64,000 nt of DNA from Lentzea atacamensis (GCF_003269295.1 NZ_QLTT01000011.1:186001-250000); one strand, 5' to 3'; positions 47,673 through 56,514 are shown, numbered from the stretch's first letter. Program-made: numbers and translations. The notes: generated from the sequence alone by a model not told the origin.

Positions 47673-47912
47673 CGGCAGCGCCTTTCCGCCGTGTCGCTCC
47701 GCGTAGCTCGTAATCCTGCCTTGCTCGATCAAGCGGCCTGTCAGCGGGTTGCCCCGTTCCAGGTCCGTACCCAGTCGGTGTCGATCGCACACCTTGACCG
47801 GGCTGTGTGTCCAGCATCTCCGTCCATCATGTGGCCACCTCACGTTCTCGGCATTGGACCGTTCGCCCCATACCCACGACGTTACGAGGGGGCTACGGGT
47901 ACCGTCCCGCGC

Positions 47913-49469
47913 GTGAACAAGCTTGGCGACCGCTACGTTCTGCTCGACCAGCTCGGCGCCGGCGCGATGGGCGTCGTGTGGCGCGCACGCGACGAGCTCC
48001 TGCACCGGGACGTCGCGGTCAAGCAGCTGCTCCTCAACGACGTTCAGCCGAACGAGTTCCACGAAGCCGTCCAGCGCGCCATGCGGGAAGGGCGCATTGC
48101 CGCGCGCCTGCAGCACCCGAACGCGATCGCCGTGTACGACGTCGTCGTCGACAACGGCAAGCCCTGTCTGGTCATGGAGTATTTGCCCTCCCGCAACCTG
48201 TCGGCGGTCCTGGACGAGCGCGGACCCATGCCCCCGGTGGAGGCCGCCCGGATCGGGTCGCTGGCCGCGTCCGCGTTGGCCGCCGCGCACGCCGCCGGGA
48301 TCGTGCACCGCGACATCAAGCCCGGCAACGTCCTCATTGGACGTGACGGTGCGGTCAAGATCACCGACTTCGGCATCTCGCGCGCGCTGGGCGACGTCGC
48401 CGTGACCAAGACCGGCATGCTCGCGGGCACGCCCGCGTACCTGGCGCCGGAGCTCGCCCGCGGTGCCGAGCCCGCGCCGCCGTCGGACGTCTTCTCGCTC
48501 GGCGCGACGCTCTACGCGATGACCGAGGGCGAGCCCCCGTTCGGCAAGAGCACCAACGACCTCGGCCTGCTCTACAAGGTCGCGCGCGGCGAGACCCGGC
48601 CGCCGATGCGCTCCGGCCCGCTCACGCCGTTGCTGGTCCGGCTGCTGGCCAACGAGCCGTCGCAGCGCCCCACCGCGGCCCAGGCTGCGGAGGAGCTGAA
48701 GGCGATCGCGTCCGGCAACGTGCCCCCGGTCACCACCGTGCTCCCTCCTCGCCCGATGACGCCGCCGTCCGGCACCGCCGTGATGCCGTCCGGGCCCGGC
48801 ACGCAGGGGCCGCGCACGGTACCGCCGCTGGGGCCGCCGCCCCAGGGGCCGCGCACGAGGCCGCCGGCGCCGGTGTTCGACCAGACGGAGCTGCCGCGCA
48901 AGAGCAACCGGGGCCTGGCCGTCGCCGCCTCGATCCTCGCGGTGCTGCTCGTCGCGGGCGTGGCGTACGCGATCATCAACGCCGGCGGCGGCAACAGCGC
49001 GGCGGGGCCCACCTCGACCCAGAGCACCCCGCAGAGCCAGGCGCAGGCCGGCGCCACGACCCAGACCAAGGCTCCGACCACCACGGCCCAGAAGAAGCCG
49101 GCGCCGACGTCGCAGACCTACACCAGCCAGCTGCCGTCGAAGCCCGCGAGCAAGTTCAACGCGGCCCAGGTCACGCTGTTCGTCAAGCAGCACTACGCGA
49201 AGCTGCCGAAGGACGTCGCGGGCGCCCGAGAGGACTGGGACCCGGAAAGCGCGCCCAGCGAAGGCTCCGAGAAGGAGTACTGGAGCGGCTACACGAAGGT
49301 CGCGGTCAAGGGCAATCCGGTCGTCACGACGTCCGACGACGGCACCTTCACCGTGACGACGGCGCTGGACCTGACCGAGGCCGAGACGAACAAGGTCGTG
49401 ACGGAGGAGCACATCCTCAAGATCTCCGGCAAAGGCGACAAACTGCTCATCATCGACGAACAGCGCTGA
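47913..49469 (+). CDS. Transmembrane Ser/Thr protein kinase (PknB-like)
   Basis: The kinase domain (residues 5-265) has the Gly loop LGAGAMGVVWRARD, Lys in DVAVKQ, catalytic HRDIKPGNVLIG, DFGISRA and APE in AYLAPELARG. A Pro-rich juxtamembrane part follows, then one membrane helix (GLAVAASILAVLLVAGVAYA, near residue 335), a Thr/Gln/Ala-rich stalk and a C-terminal extracytoplasmic domain of about 110 residues without PASTA repeats. GTG 47913 puts LGDRYVLL at the right distance; the ribosome site is weak, so a leaderless or more upstream start is possible. Its position between glgE and glgP suggests, but does not prove, control of glucan metabolism. Confidence 0.9.
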   Translation: MNKLGDRYVLLDQLGAGAMGVVWRARDELLHRDVAVKQLLLNDVQPNEFHEAVQRAMREGRIAARLQHPNAIAVYDVVVDNGKPCLVMEYLPSRNLSAVLDERGPMPPVEAARIGSLAASALAAAHAAGIVHRDIKPGNVLIGRDGAVKITDFGISRALGDVAVTKTGMLAGTPAYLAPELARGAEPAPPSDVFSLGATLYAMTEGEPPFGKSTNDLGLLYKVARGETRPPMRSGPLTPLLVRLLANEPSQRPTAAQAAEELKAIASGNVPPVTTVLPPRPMTPPSGTAVMPSGPGTQGPRTVPPLGPPPQGPRTRPPAPVFDQTELPRKSNRGLAVAASILAVLLVAGVAYAIINAGGGNSAAGPTSTQSTPQSQAQAGATTQTKAPTTTAQKKPAPTSQTYTSQLPSKPASKFNAAQVTLFVKQHYAKLPKDVAGAREDWDPESAPSEGSEKEYWSGYTKVAVKGNPVVTTSDDGTFTVTTALDLTEAETNKVVTEEHILKISGKGDKLLIIDEQR

Positions 49470-49591
49470 ACGGCAGCTTCGTCGTTTCGGCTGCTCACGC
49501 GGCCGGGCGTCTTGACCGGTTCTGCAAGTCGTTGCAGGTGTGAGCGGGAACGTTGTCAGGCGTGCGGGGGTGGCAGGTAAGTTGCCTCGGC

Positions 49592-52183
49592 ATGCGAGCA
49601 CTTCGCCGGTTCACCGTCCGAGCCAGTCTGCCGGAGCCCCTGTCCGCGCTGAGCACGCTCGCCACCAACCTGCGCTGGACGTGGCACCCGCCCACGCAGG
49701 AACTCTTCGCCTCGATCGACCCACGCGTCTGGTCAGAGGTCGGTGGCGACCCGTTGCGCCTGCTCTCCGTCGTGGACGCCGGAAAGCTGGAGGCCCTCGC
49801 GAGAGACGAGCAGTTCCTGCTCAAGCTCCACGCGCTCGCCTCCGACCTGGAGCGCTACGTCGAGGGGCCGCGGTGGTACCAGCGGCGCCAGGACGAGATC
49901 GCCCAGCGGCGCGAGCACGGAGCGACCACCGACAACCCGTTGCCGACGAGCGTCGCGTACTTCTCGATGGAGTTCGGCGTGCACGAGGCGCTGCCGAACT
50001 ACTCGGGCGGCCTCGGCATCCTCGCCGGTGACCACCTCAAGGCGGCCAGCGACCTCGGCGTGCCGCTGATCGCGGTCGGCCTGCTCTACCGGTCCGGTTA
50101 CTTCCGGCAGTCGCTGTCGCTCGACGGCTGGCAGCAGGAGCACTACCCGTCGCTCGACCCGCGCGGGCTGCCGCTCGAGCTGCTGACCGAGCCGTCCGGG
50201 CTGCCGTTGCTGGTCCACGTGGCGATGCCGGGCGACCGGATGCTGCGCGCCAAGATCTGGCGGGCCCAGGTGGGCCGGGTGCCGTTGCTGCTGCTCGACT
50301 CGGACGTGGAGCAGAACGACGAGGACCTGCGCGGCGTCACCGACCGGCTCTACGGCGGCGACCAGAACCACCGCATCCGCCAGGAGATCCTCGCGGGCAT
50401 CGGCGGCGTGCGCGCCGTGCGCACGTTCTGCGAGCTCACCGGCCATGCGCAGCCCGAGGTGTTCCACACCAACGAGGGCCACGCGGGCTTCCTCGGTCTT
50501 GAGCGGATCCGCGAGTACATCACCAACGACGGTCTGGACTTCGACCAGGCGCTCACGGCCGCGCGTGCTGGCGCCGTGTTCACCACGCACACGCCCGTGC
50601 CCGCCGGCATCGACAGGTTCCCGGTCGACCTGGTCCAGCACTACTTCGGGTCCGAGCAGCTCGTGCCCGGCGTGAACACCCAGCGGATCCTCGCGCTCGG
50701 CGCGGAGGACAACCCCGGCATGTTCAACATGGCCCACATGGGTCTGCGCCTGGCCCAGCGCGCGAACGGTGTGTCCAAACTGCACGGTGAGGTCAGCAGG
50801 GACATGTTCCGCGGCCTCTGGCCGGGCTTCGACGCCACCGAGGTGCCGATCGGCTCGGTCACCAACGGCGTACACGGTCCGACGTGGGCGGCGACCGAGA
50901 TGAGCAAGCTCCTCGGTGCGTCCGAAGCGGACACCCAGACCAGCACCGGCCTCGGCATCGGCTCGTTCGAGCCGGTCACCGACGCGGGCCTGTGGGAGCT
51001 GCGGTCGACGCTGCGCGGCCGCCTGGTCACCGAGGTGCGGCGCAGGCTGCGCGAGTCGTGGCTGCAGCGCGGCGCGTCGGCGCTGGAGCTGGGCTGGACC
51101 GACTCGGTGTTCGACCCCGGCGTGCTGACCGTCGGCTTCGCCCGGCGCGTACCGACCTACAAGCGCCTCACGCTGATGCTGCGCGACCCGGAGCGGCTGC
51201 GCGGCCTGCTGCTGCACCCCGAGCGGCCCGTGCAGCTCGTGGTCGCGGGCAAGTCGCACCCGGCCGACGACGGCGGCAAGGCGCTGATCCAGCAGATCGT
51301 GCGCTACGCCGACGACGCGGGCGTGCGGCACCGGATCGTGTTCCTGCCGGACTACGACATGTCGATGGCCCGGTACCTGTACTGGGGCTGCGACGTGTGG
51401 CTGAACAACCCGATGCGCCCGCTCGAGGCGTGCGGCACGTCCGGCATGAAGGCGGCGTTGAACGGCGGCCTCAACCTGTCCATCCGCGACGGTTGGTGGG
51501 ACGAGCTCTACGACGGGTCCAACGGCTGGGCCATCCCGACCGCGGACGGCGTCACCGACCCGATCCGCCGGGACGACCTGGAGGCCAACGCCCTGTACGA
51601 GCTGCTCGGCTCGCAGGTCGCGCCGCTGTTCTACGACCGGGGCGAGGACGGCGTGCCGACCCGCTGGATGTCGATGGTCCGGCACACGCTGGCCTCGCTC
51701 GGGCCGGTCGTGCAGGCCTCGCGCATGGTCCGCGACTACGTGGAGAGCTACTACGCGCCGGCGGCCGCGTCGGCCGCGGGTGTGGTCGGCGAGGGCTTCC
51801 GCGGCGCGAAGGAGCTGTCCGCGTACCGGCACCGGCTGCGCGCGTCGTGGACGCGGGTGCGGGTGCTCGACAGCGACCTGGTGCTCGGCGGCTCGTCGGT
51901 GCCGGTGCTGGGTGCGCCGGTCATCGTGCGGGCGCGGGTCGAGCTGGCAGGGCTGGAGCCGTCCGAAGTGGACGTTCAGGTCGTGCTCGGCAAGGTGTCC
52001 CACGACTCCGACGAGCTCAAGGACGTCGTCACCGCCCCGATGAACTACGCGGGCAACGGCAACTACGAGGCGGAGGTGCCGCTGCCGCACGCGGGCTCGC
52101 TCGGCTACACCGTGCGAGTGCTGCCGCGTCACGGTCTGCTGGCGTCTCCCGCGGAACTCGGCAGGGTCGTGCTGGCCAGCTGA
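49592..52183 (+). CDS. glgP: Alpha-glucan (glycogen/maltodextrin) phosphorylase
   Basis: A GT35 phosphorylase releasing glucose 1-phosphate. The 863-residue protein has an N-terminal DUF3417 region (LATNLRWTWHPPTQELF), AYFSMEFGVHEALPNYSGGL, HTNEGHAGFLGLERI, FTTHTPVPAGIDRFP, VTNGVHGPTW, RRVPTYKRLTLM and the cofactor site GTSGMKAALNGG, whose Lys binds pyridoxal phosphate. It is the short actinobacterial/archaeal type. ATG 49592 fits the conserved start MRALRRFTVRA. A half-match to the LacI palindrome (GGGAACGTTGTC) lies upstream at 49546-49557 but is probably chance. Confidence 0.94.
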   Translation: MRALRRFTVRASLPEPLSALSTLATNLRWTWHPPTQELFASIDPRVWSEVGGDPLRLLSVVDAGKLEALARDEQFLLKLHALASDLERYVEGPRWYQRRQDEIAQRREHGATTDNPLPTSVAYFSMEFGVHEALPNYSGGLGILAGDHLKAASDLGVPLIAVGLLYRSGYFRQSLSLDGWQQEHYPSLDPRGLPLELLTEPSGLPLLVHVAMPGDRMLRAKIWRAQVGRVPLLLLDSDVEQNDEDLRGVTDRLYGGDQNHRIRQEILAGIGGVRAVRTFCELTGHAQPEVFHTNEGHAGFLGLERIREYITNDGLDFDQALTAARAGAVFTTHTPVPAGIDRFPVDLVQHYFGSEQLVPGVNTQRILALGAEDNPGMFNMAHMGLRLAQRANGVSKLHGEVSRDMFRGLWPGFDATEVPIGSVTNGVHGPTWAATEMSKLLGASEADTQTSTGLGIGSFEPVTDAGLWELRSTLRGRLVTEVRRRLRESWLQRGASALELGWTDSVFDPGVLTVGFARRVPTYKRLTLMLRDPERLRGLLLHPERPVQLVVAGKSHPADDGGKALIQQIVRYADDAGVRHRIVFLPDYDMSMARYLYWGCDVWLNNPMRPLEACGTSGMKAALNGGLNLSIRDGWWDELYDGSNGWAIPTADGVTDPIRRDDLEANALYELLGSQVAPLFYDRGEDGVPTRWMSMVRHTLASLGPVVQASRMVRDYVESYYAPAAASAAGVVGEGFRGAKELSAYRHRLRASWTRVRVLDSDLVLGGSSVPVLGAPVIVRARVELAGLEPSEVDVQVVLGKVSHDSDELKDVVTAPMNYAGNGNYEAEVPLPHAGSLGYTVRVLPRHGLLASPAELGRVVLAS

Positions 52184-52201
52184 CCTGGCAGGAGATCAAC
52201 A

Positions 52202-52244
52202 CAGGGCATCCAGTTCGCCTTCAAGCGGTGGGCTGGATGCCCTG
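52202..52244 (+). terminator. Terminator after glgP
   Basis: CAGGGCATCCAG (52202-52213) pairs perfectly with CTGGATGCCCTG (52233-52244) over a 19-nt loop, followed by a T-rich run (TTCGTCTTCTTTGTTTCC). This is the most classical intrinsic terminator in the window. The rest of 52245-52486 shows no gene and probably holds the promoter of the next gene. Confidence 0.8.
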
Positions 52245-52486
52245 ATGTGTTCGTCTTCTTTGTTTCCTGTTCACTGCTCGTGATCCGGGGCAGGCGCGTG
52301 TTCGATTCAGCGCCCTCCCTCAATCGAATGAGCCCTTTTTCGAGTGGGTGAATTCGTGATCTCCGCTGGTAGGGGCCGGTGTACAGGCTTACGCTCTGTC
52401 ACATGGAATGAACCGCACCAGAATTTTCCACGACGGCATTTCCGGCGCGGCTCCAGCGAATTTGCGCATTGAGGAAGAAGGTAGCC

Positions 52487-53032
52487 GTGAAGAAGACGAT
52501 TACCGCACTCTCGCTCGTCGCAGCTCTGTTCACCGCTTCATCCGTACCGGCTGCCAGTGCGACGCCCGCCGCGCCAGAACTCCCAGCCGCCTGCGCGGGT
52601 CTCGTGACCGACCTCGCCGGGAAGCTCACGAAAGTCGTCAGCAGCCTGTTGCCCGTCCCGAACGTGGGCGCGGTGACACCGTTGATCGGCGATCTGCTCG
52701 GGCTGGTCTCCGCTCTGCAGGGCGCCGGCTGTCTGCCGACACCGCCGGTGAGCGCGCCGGGCGTGCCGTTGCCGGTCAAGGCAGCCGAGTACAGCGGGCC
52801 TGTCGACCAGTGTCTGCCGGTCGTGCTGAACCTGGTCTCGTCCATCGCCGGTCTCGGCGGCGCGATCCTCGGCGCTGCCGGTGGTGGCCTGCCGGACGTC
52901 GGCAAGATCACCGGGATTCTGACGACGTTGCTCAAGACGGTCACCGACCTGCTGCAGAAGTGCGGCCTGCCGGCACCTCCTGGCGGCCTGCCGACGCTGC
53001 CCGGCCTGCCGCTGCCGGTCGAGAACAGCTGA
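52487..53032 (+). CDS. Small secreted protein with two Cys-bounded hydrophobic repeats
   Basis: GTG 52487 follows GAGGAAGAAGG. A Sec signal (ALSLVAALFTASSVPAASA) precedes a mature protein of about 155 residues with exactly four Cys. Two similar units, C-x45-C and C-x49-C, each hold a PxVG turn and a Leu/Val-rich amphipathic stretch and end in a Gly/Leu/Pro-rich tail (GCLPTPPVSAPGVPLP and CGLPAPPGGLPTLPGLPLP). The likely picture is two disulfide-closed helical hairpins, perhaps surface-active. I do not recognise a family. A strong terminator follows 15 bases later, so it is monocistronic. Confidence 0.78.
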   Translation: MKKTITALSLVAALFTASSVPAASATPAAPELPAACAGLVTDLAGKLTKVVSSLLPVPNVGAVTPLIGDLLGLVSALQGAGCLPTPPVSAPGVPLPVKAAEYSGPVDQCLPVVLNLVSSIAGLGGAILGAAGGGLPDVGKITGILTTLLKTVTDLLQKCGLPAPPGGLPTLPGLPLPVENS

Positions 53033-53047
53033 TCTGAAACGCGGGGT

Positions 53048-53089
53048 GGGAAAGGGTCCGTCACCGGTCTCGGTGACGGACCCTTTCCC
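53048..53089 (+). terminator. Strong terminator hairpin, 18-bp perfect stem
   Basis: GGGAAAGGGTCCGTCACC (53048-53065) and GGTGACGGACCCTTTCCC (53072-53089) pair perfectly around GGTCTC. It directly follows the Cys-repeat protein gene. Nothing else is evident in 53090-53290. Confidence 0.85.
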
Positions 53090-53290
53090 GTGTGCGTTCC
53101 GTAGCATTCCGCGCCGGGCTGAATACCTGTCACCACCTGCGCGGTCACCCGGTGGTTGCGGTTCTGGCGCTTTTCGGAACTGCACACAATTGTGCGACTG
53201 ATCCGTTTTCGGTCAGACGATGTGGTTAGCCTGCGCAGGTGATGGCAATGGTGGCGGCGGCAACATCGTCGTGGGCACCTCGAGCTGCGG

Positions 53291-54412
53291 CTAGCTGATC
53301 TCGAGACGGGCGCGGGTCGCCGCCACCCGCGGACTCCAGCCCGCGAGCTCGTGCGCCTCGGCCACGAGATCGCGGGCCTTCGCGTTGTTGCCGTCTGCCA
53401 TCCACGCCCGCGCCACGGTGATGAGGTCGTCGGCACGTCCCGGCGCGTTCTCGCTGCTCTTGGCGGCCCACCCGGCCAGCTGCCTGGCCTTCGCGGTCTC
53501 GCCCTCGACCAGCGCCATGACCGCCAGCGTCCCGTTCGCCCGGTGCTGCGGATAACCCGCCTCGTAGGCGTTGTTCAGCATGTTGCGGGCTGTCTGCAGC
53601 CCGACCTCGGCGGGGAACTGCCCGGCCTCGACCGCCTGCACGGTGATCCCGGCCGTGGTGGCCATGATGAACGCCAGCTCACGCGTGCCGATGTCGTCGC
53701 GCCCGTTCAGCGCGAGCACCGCCTGCAGCGCCTCCAGGTACTTCTCGCGGGCGCACCTGGTCACGACCTTGAGCCCGACCACGGTGATCAGGTCGGGGTG
53801 GTCCTTCACCAGCTCGTCGTAGATCCGCTCGGCCTCGTCGATGTCGCCGCGGTGGTAGGCGTCCATGCCCACCAGCACCCGCGGCCGTGCCTCCAGCTCG
53901 CCGAGCCGACGGCCGCTCAGCTTCGGCAGGCCGAACACGAACCAGCCCAGGCTGGTGTGGCCGGCCTTGTCGATCGGCACGAGCTGCAGGCAGAGGCACG
54001 CGGTGGTGGCGAGCGCAAGGCCCTTGCCGAACGCCGAACCGATCGCGAGCCAGGCCGCCGCCGTGATCAGCGCGCAGCAGGCGATGGCGAAGGCCCCGGT
54101 GATGACCGTCCGCCTGCGCACGCCCGGCTTCTGCCCGGTGATGCCGACCGCGGCCAGCACCGGGATGGAACGCAGCACGATCCGCTGGTTCGTCCTGGTC
54201 CACGACTTGAGCTCGCTGCCGAGGCCGATGATCAGGTGTGTGATCCGCAGTCCGAACAGGACGGCGCCGAGCGCCAGACCCGCCTGCGCCGCCGTGAGCT
54301 GCAGCAGGAGACCGATCAACGCCCCGGCCAGGCCGAGGTGGAAGTCCGGGAAGGTCCAGGCGATCGTGCCGGCCACCACCAGTGCCGTCACGACCCAGCG
54401 CACAACTGCCAC
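53291..54412 (-). CDS. Hypothetical membrane protein with TPR-like C-terminal half
   Basis: The 373-residue protein has hydrophobic segments at about residues 5-20, 25-60, 100-125 and 128-150, separated by a Lys/Arg-rich loop (ELKSWTRTNQRIVLRS). From about 175 on it is helical and repeat-like: GMDAYHRGDIDEAERIYDEL, REKYLEALQAVLALNG, RNMLNNAYEAGYPQHRANGT and ADGNNAKARDLVAEAHELAG, which resemble degenerate TPRs. Family unknown. Upstream on the same strand, 43 bases away, is the rhodanese gene, but a shared transcript is uncertain. Confidence 0.72.
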   Translation of the reverse strand: MAVVRWVVTALVVAGTIAWTFPDFHLGLAGALIGLLLQLTAAQAGLALGAVLFGLRITHLIIGLGSELKSWTRTNQRIVLRSIPVLAAVGITGQKPGVRRRTVITGAFAIACCALITAAAWLAIGSAFGKGLALATTACLCLQLVPIDKAGHTSLGWFVFGLPKLSGRRLGELEARPRVLVGMDAYHRGDIDEAERIYDELVKDHPDLITVVGLKVVTRCAREKYLEALQAVLALNGRDDIGTRELAFIMATTAGITVQAVEAGQFPAEVGLQTARNMLNNAYEAGYPQHRANGTLAVMALVEGETAKARQLAGWAAKSSENAPGRADDLITVARAWMADGNNAKARDLVAEAHELAGWSPRVAATRARLEIS

Positions 54413-54455
54413 GACCTCCAGACGCTACCGGCGTGACAGCGGTTCCACCCCCGGT

Positions 54456-54845
54456 TCACACCACGGCCTGGGAGCCGCCCTCCCGGATCGGCAGACCGGC
54501 CGCGCGCCAGCCGCGGTACCCGCCGACGAGGTCGGTGGCGTTGGCGAGCCCGATCCGTTGCAGATCGCGAGCCGCCAGCGACGAGGCCCATCCCTCGTTG
54601 CACACCACGACCACCGTGGTGCCGGCGTCGAAGCCGGGCAACCGCCAGTTTCCGGCCGGATCCAGCCGCCACTCCAGGACGATCCGCTCGACCACGACGG
54701 AGTTCTCGATCTCGCCCTCGGCCAGCCGGTTGTGGATCGGCCGGATGTCGACGATCAACGCGTCCTCGAGCCGGTGCAGCTCATGCGGCTCCAGCCGCTT
54801 CAGGTGGGACCGCGCCTCTTCGAGGATGATGTCGACGTTGTTCAC
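54456..54845 (-). CDS. Rhodanese-like sulfurtransferase domain protein
   Basis: A single rhodanese domain of 129 residues with ALIVDIRPIHNRLAEGEIENS, the active-site loop VVVVCNEGWASSLAARDL (Cys82) and GGYRGWRAAGLPI. The loop differs from the typical CRxGxR form, so acceptor preference is open. It overlaps the cysteine dioxygenase gene by 4 nt, which suggests joint handling of cysteine-derived sulfur; both would be governed by the leader upstream. Confidence 0.88.
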   Translation of the reverse strand: MNNVDIILEEARSHLKRLEPHELHRLEDALIVDIRPIHNRLAEGEIENSVVVERIVLEWRLDPAGNWRLPGFDAGTTVVVVCNEGWASSLAARDLQRIGLANATDLVGGYRGWRAAGLPIREGGSQAVV

Positions 54846-55420
54846 GGGCCCTCCTGGTCGGCCAGCTGACGCAGTTCGGACAGGGGGAGACGCTGTGCGG
54901 GCAGCGGCGGGATCGAGTCGGGGATGTCGAGCAGCGACGCGTACTCGCGGGTCGGCACGAGCGGCGGGGAGTAGGCGTGCACGGTCGCGGCGGGCGTGGC
55001 GAACGGGTTCGTCACCTGGTGTGCCCGCCCGGAGCCGAAGCCCAGCGCCTCACCGGTGTTGCGGACCGCCGTGCGGACCGGTCCCGCCGGGTAGCGGTAG
55101 TCCTCCCGCAGCGCGCCGGTCAGCACGGTGAACGACCCGGCGGAGCCGCCGTGGTCGTGCGGCTCCGTGCCCTGTCCCGGCAGCCACGACAGCAGCCACA
55201 GCTCCACGCCCTCGGTCAGGCCGAGCCGCGCCCACCAGCGGCGGTCGGCCGAGTACTCGAGGATCTCCAGCAGGCCCGTGGTCAGCTCGCTCGCCACGAA
55301 CGAGGTCAGGTCGCGCAGTTCGCGCGGCGTCCACAAAGGCCGGGACGGGTGGATCACGTCACGCAGCAGCTGGCTGTCCAGCCGCGGATGCAGGTCGAAT
55401 TCTGCGATGGTCGAAGTCAC
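54842..55420 (-). CDS. Cysteine dioxygenase type I
   Basis: This cupin Fe(II) enzyme oxidises L-cysteine to cysteine sulfinate. The 192-residue protein has the iron motif EPHDHGGSAGSFTVLTG (His88, His90) and the third His in GRAHQVTNP (His134), plus LLSWLPGQGT. GTG 55420 is preferred because AGGAG lies 7 bases upstream; the GTG 7 codons earlier has no ribosome site. It is first in the dioxygenase-rhodanese pair and is preceded by a Cys-containing leader ORF and hairpin. Confidence 0.9.
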   Translation of the reverse strand: MTSTIAEFDLHPRLDSQLLRDVIHPSRPLWTPRELRDLTSFVASELTTGLLEILEYSADRRWWARLGLTEGVELWLLSWLPGQGTEPHDHGGSAGSFTVLTGALREDYRYPAGPVRTAVRNTGEALGFGSGRAHQVTNPFATPAATVHAYSPPLVPTREYASLLDIPDSIPPLPAQRLPLSELRQLADQEGP

Positions 55421-55463
55421 CGGCTCGCTCCTGATGGCCACGTCGGTACGGGGTAGCGATCAA

Positions 55464-55498
55464 GACGCGACGCAGCGGCTCAGCGCGCGCGTCGCGTC
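55464..55498 (-). promoter_or_regulatory. Hairpin overlapping the end of the leader ORF
   Basis: GACGCGACGC (55464-55473 on +) and GCGTCGCGTC (55489-55498) form a perfect 10-bp stem with a 15-nt loop. In the leftward transcript the 5' arm is made by the codons just after the two leader Cys codons, and the 3' arm lies past the leader stop, 44 bases before the dioxygenase start. Ribosome position on the leader would decide whether it forms. Confidence 0.6.
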
Positions 55499-55569
55499 GA
55501 GCTACACCCGCACGAGGCCACGAGGACGAGGTCGATCGTGCGGTCGGACCAGAAGAAGTGGACCGGCAC
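55480..55569 (-). CDS. Candidate cysteine-responsive leader peptide
   Basis: A 29-codon ORF from GTG 55569 ends 60 bases before the dioxygenase start. Its second half reads TIDLVLVASCGCSSTRRAR, very like the IDL-x-RVAS-x-C pattern of the short leader peptides that precede sulfur-metabolism genes in many actinobacteria. The codons TGC and TGT (55510-55512 and 55504-55506) lie immediately before the 5' arm of the hairpin. No Shine-Dalgarno is visible, and a start at GTG 55521 (VASCGCSSTRRAR) is possible. Translation is inferred. Confidence 0.55.
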   Translation of the reverse strand: MPVHFFWSDRTIDLVLVASCGCSSTRRAR

Positions 55570-55627
55570 GCGAGCGATGGTGCCAGACCCTCTCGGAGAG
55601 TGGCTAGAGCGTCCACTCGGTGGTCTG

Positions 55628-55639
55628 TGGTATAGACCA
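55628..55639. promoter_or_regulatory. DasR-like (dre) GntR/HutC operator candidate
   Basis: TGGTATAGACCA matches the DasR core TGGTCTAGACCA at 11 of 12 positions and sits 42 bases before the LmbE-like gene. It is also within a larger TGGTCT/AGACCA dyad (55621-55639), and GAGTGG/CCACTC arms lie just left of it. DasR is the GlcNAc-responsive regulator of actinomycetes; no dasR gene is in this window. Confidence 0.5.
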
Positions 55640-55680
55640 GATCTTGCGACCGTCCTGCTCCGGGCCGTAGGCAGATCAGC

Positions 55681-56490
55681 ATGGAGATCAGTCGTCGCAC
55701 AGCGCTCGCTCTCGGTGCCGCCGTGGCCCTGGTTCCCACCGGCACCGCCAGGGCCGTCGCGCCACCAGCGATCTTCTACTCGCCCCACCAGGACGATGAG
55801 TCACTCGCGATGGCCGGGTCGATCCGTGAGCACGAGGAGGCCGGCCGCCGGGTGATCCTCGTGCTGCTCACCCGCGGCGAGAACGGCGGCCTGCTCGACA
55901 TCATGAACGGCACCGCCGACTGTCCTCTCGGGCAGGGTTGCCCCGGCGGTGGTTCACACCGCTTCGGGTTGACGCAGGAGGACATCGTGCGGGCGCGCAC
56001 CGCCGAGTTCAGGGCGGCGGCGCGACGTCTCGGCGTCGACGAGGTCGTCGTCCGCGACCGGCCGGACTCCGCGTGGGGCGACTACGCCGGGTTCGTCCGG
56101 GAGGTGCGGAACACGATCCTCGAGTTCGAGCGGAAGCACCCCGGTGCCTCGCACAAGCTGGTCAACGGCTACCGCGACGTGATCCACGGCTCCCCGCCCG
56201 ACCAGCCCAACCTGACGCACAAGGCGTGCCGTGAGGCCGCGGAAGGCCTTGCGGGCCTCGACTTCCGCTTCTACTGGGTCTACGGCTACACGTACCCGCG
56301 GGAGCAGCGGACTGCCGACTACGTGCTTCCGTTGTCCGCCAAGCAGTTCGCGCGCAAGCGGCAGGCGCTGGCCGAGTACGGCCGCTGGGACCCGGAGCGC
56401 GGCCGGTACGCGCTCGGGTACCACAGCGTCGGCAAGCTCATGATCGACCCGGCGGCGGCGGACCCGCACGAGTACATCGACCTGCCTCGC

Positions 56491-56514
<24 letters not shown>
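55681..56514 (+). CDS. Tat-exported LmbE/PIG-L family deacetylase
   Basis: The N-terminus MEISRRTALALGAAVALVPT is a twin-arginine signal. The mature domain has the zinc motif SPHQDDESL (His36, Asp38, Asp39), a variant of the usual PHPDDE, then LVLLTRGENGGL, RTAEFRAAARRLGVDEVVV and a C-terminal His region (HGSPPDQPNLTHKA). PIG-L enzymes remove acetyl groups from N-acetylglucosaminyl substrates; export suggests a cell-wall or glycan substrate rather than mycothiol. The 277-residue product overlaps the convergent glgX by 24 nt. A DasR-like site in the promoter fits GlcNAc control. Confidence 0.85.

Noticed and set aside
49546..49557. GGGAACGTTGTC upstream of glgP as a LacI operator
   Set aside because: Two mismatches fall in one arm and the gene has no link to mannose; chance is likely.
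47673..49601. Long N-terminal extension of glgE across the kinase gene
   Set aside because: The extension is antisense to kinase motifs HRDIKPGN and DFG. The conserved GlgE start lies at 47672.
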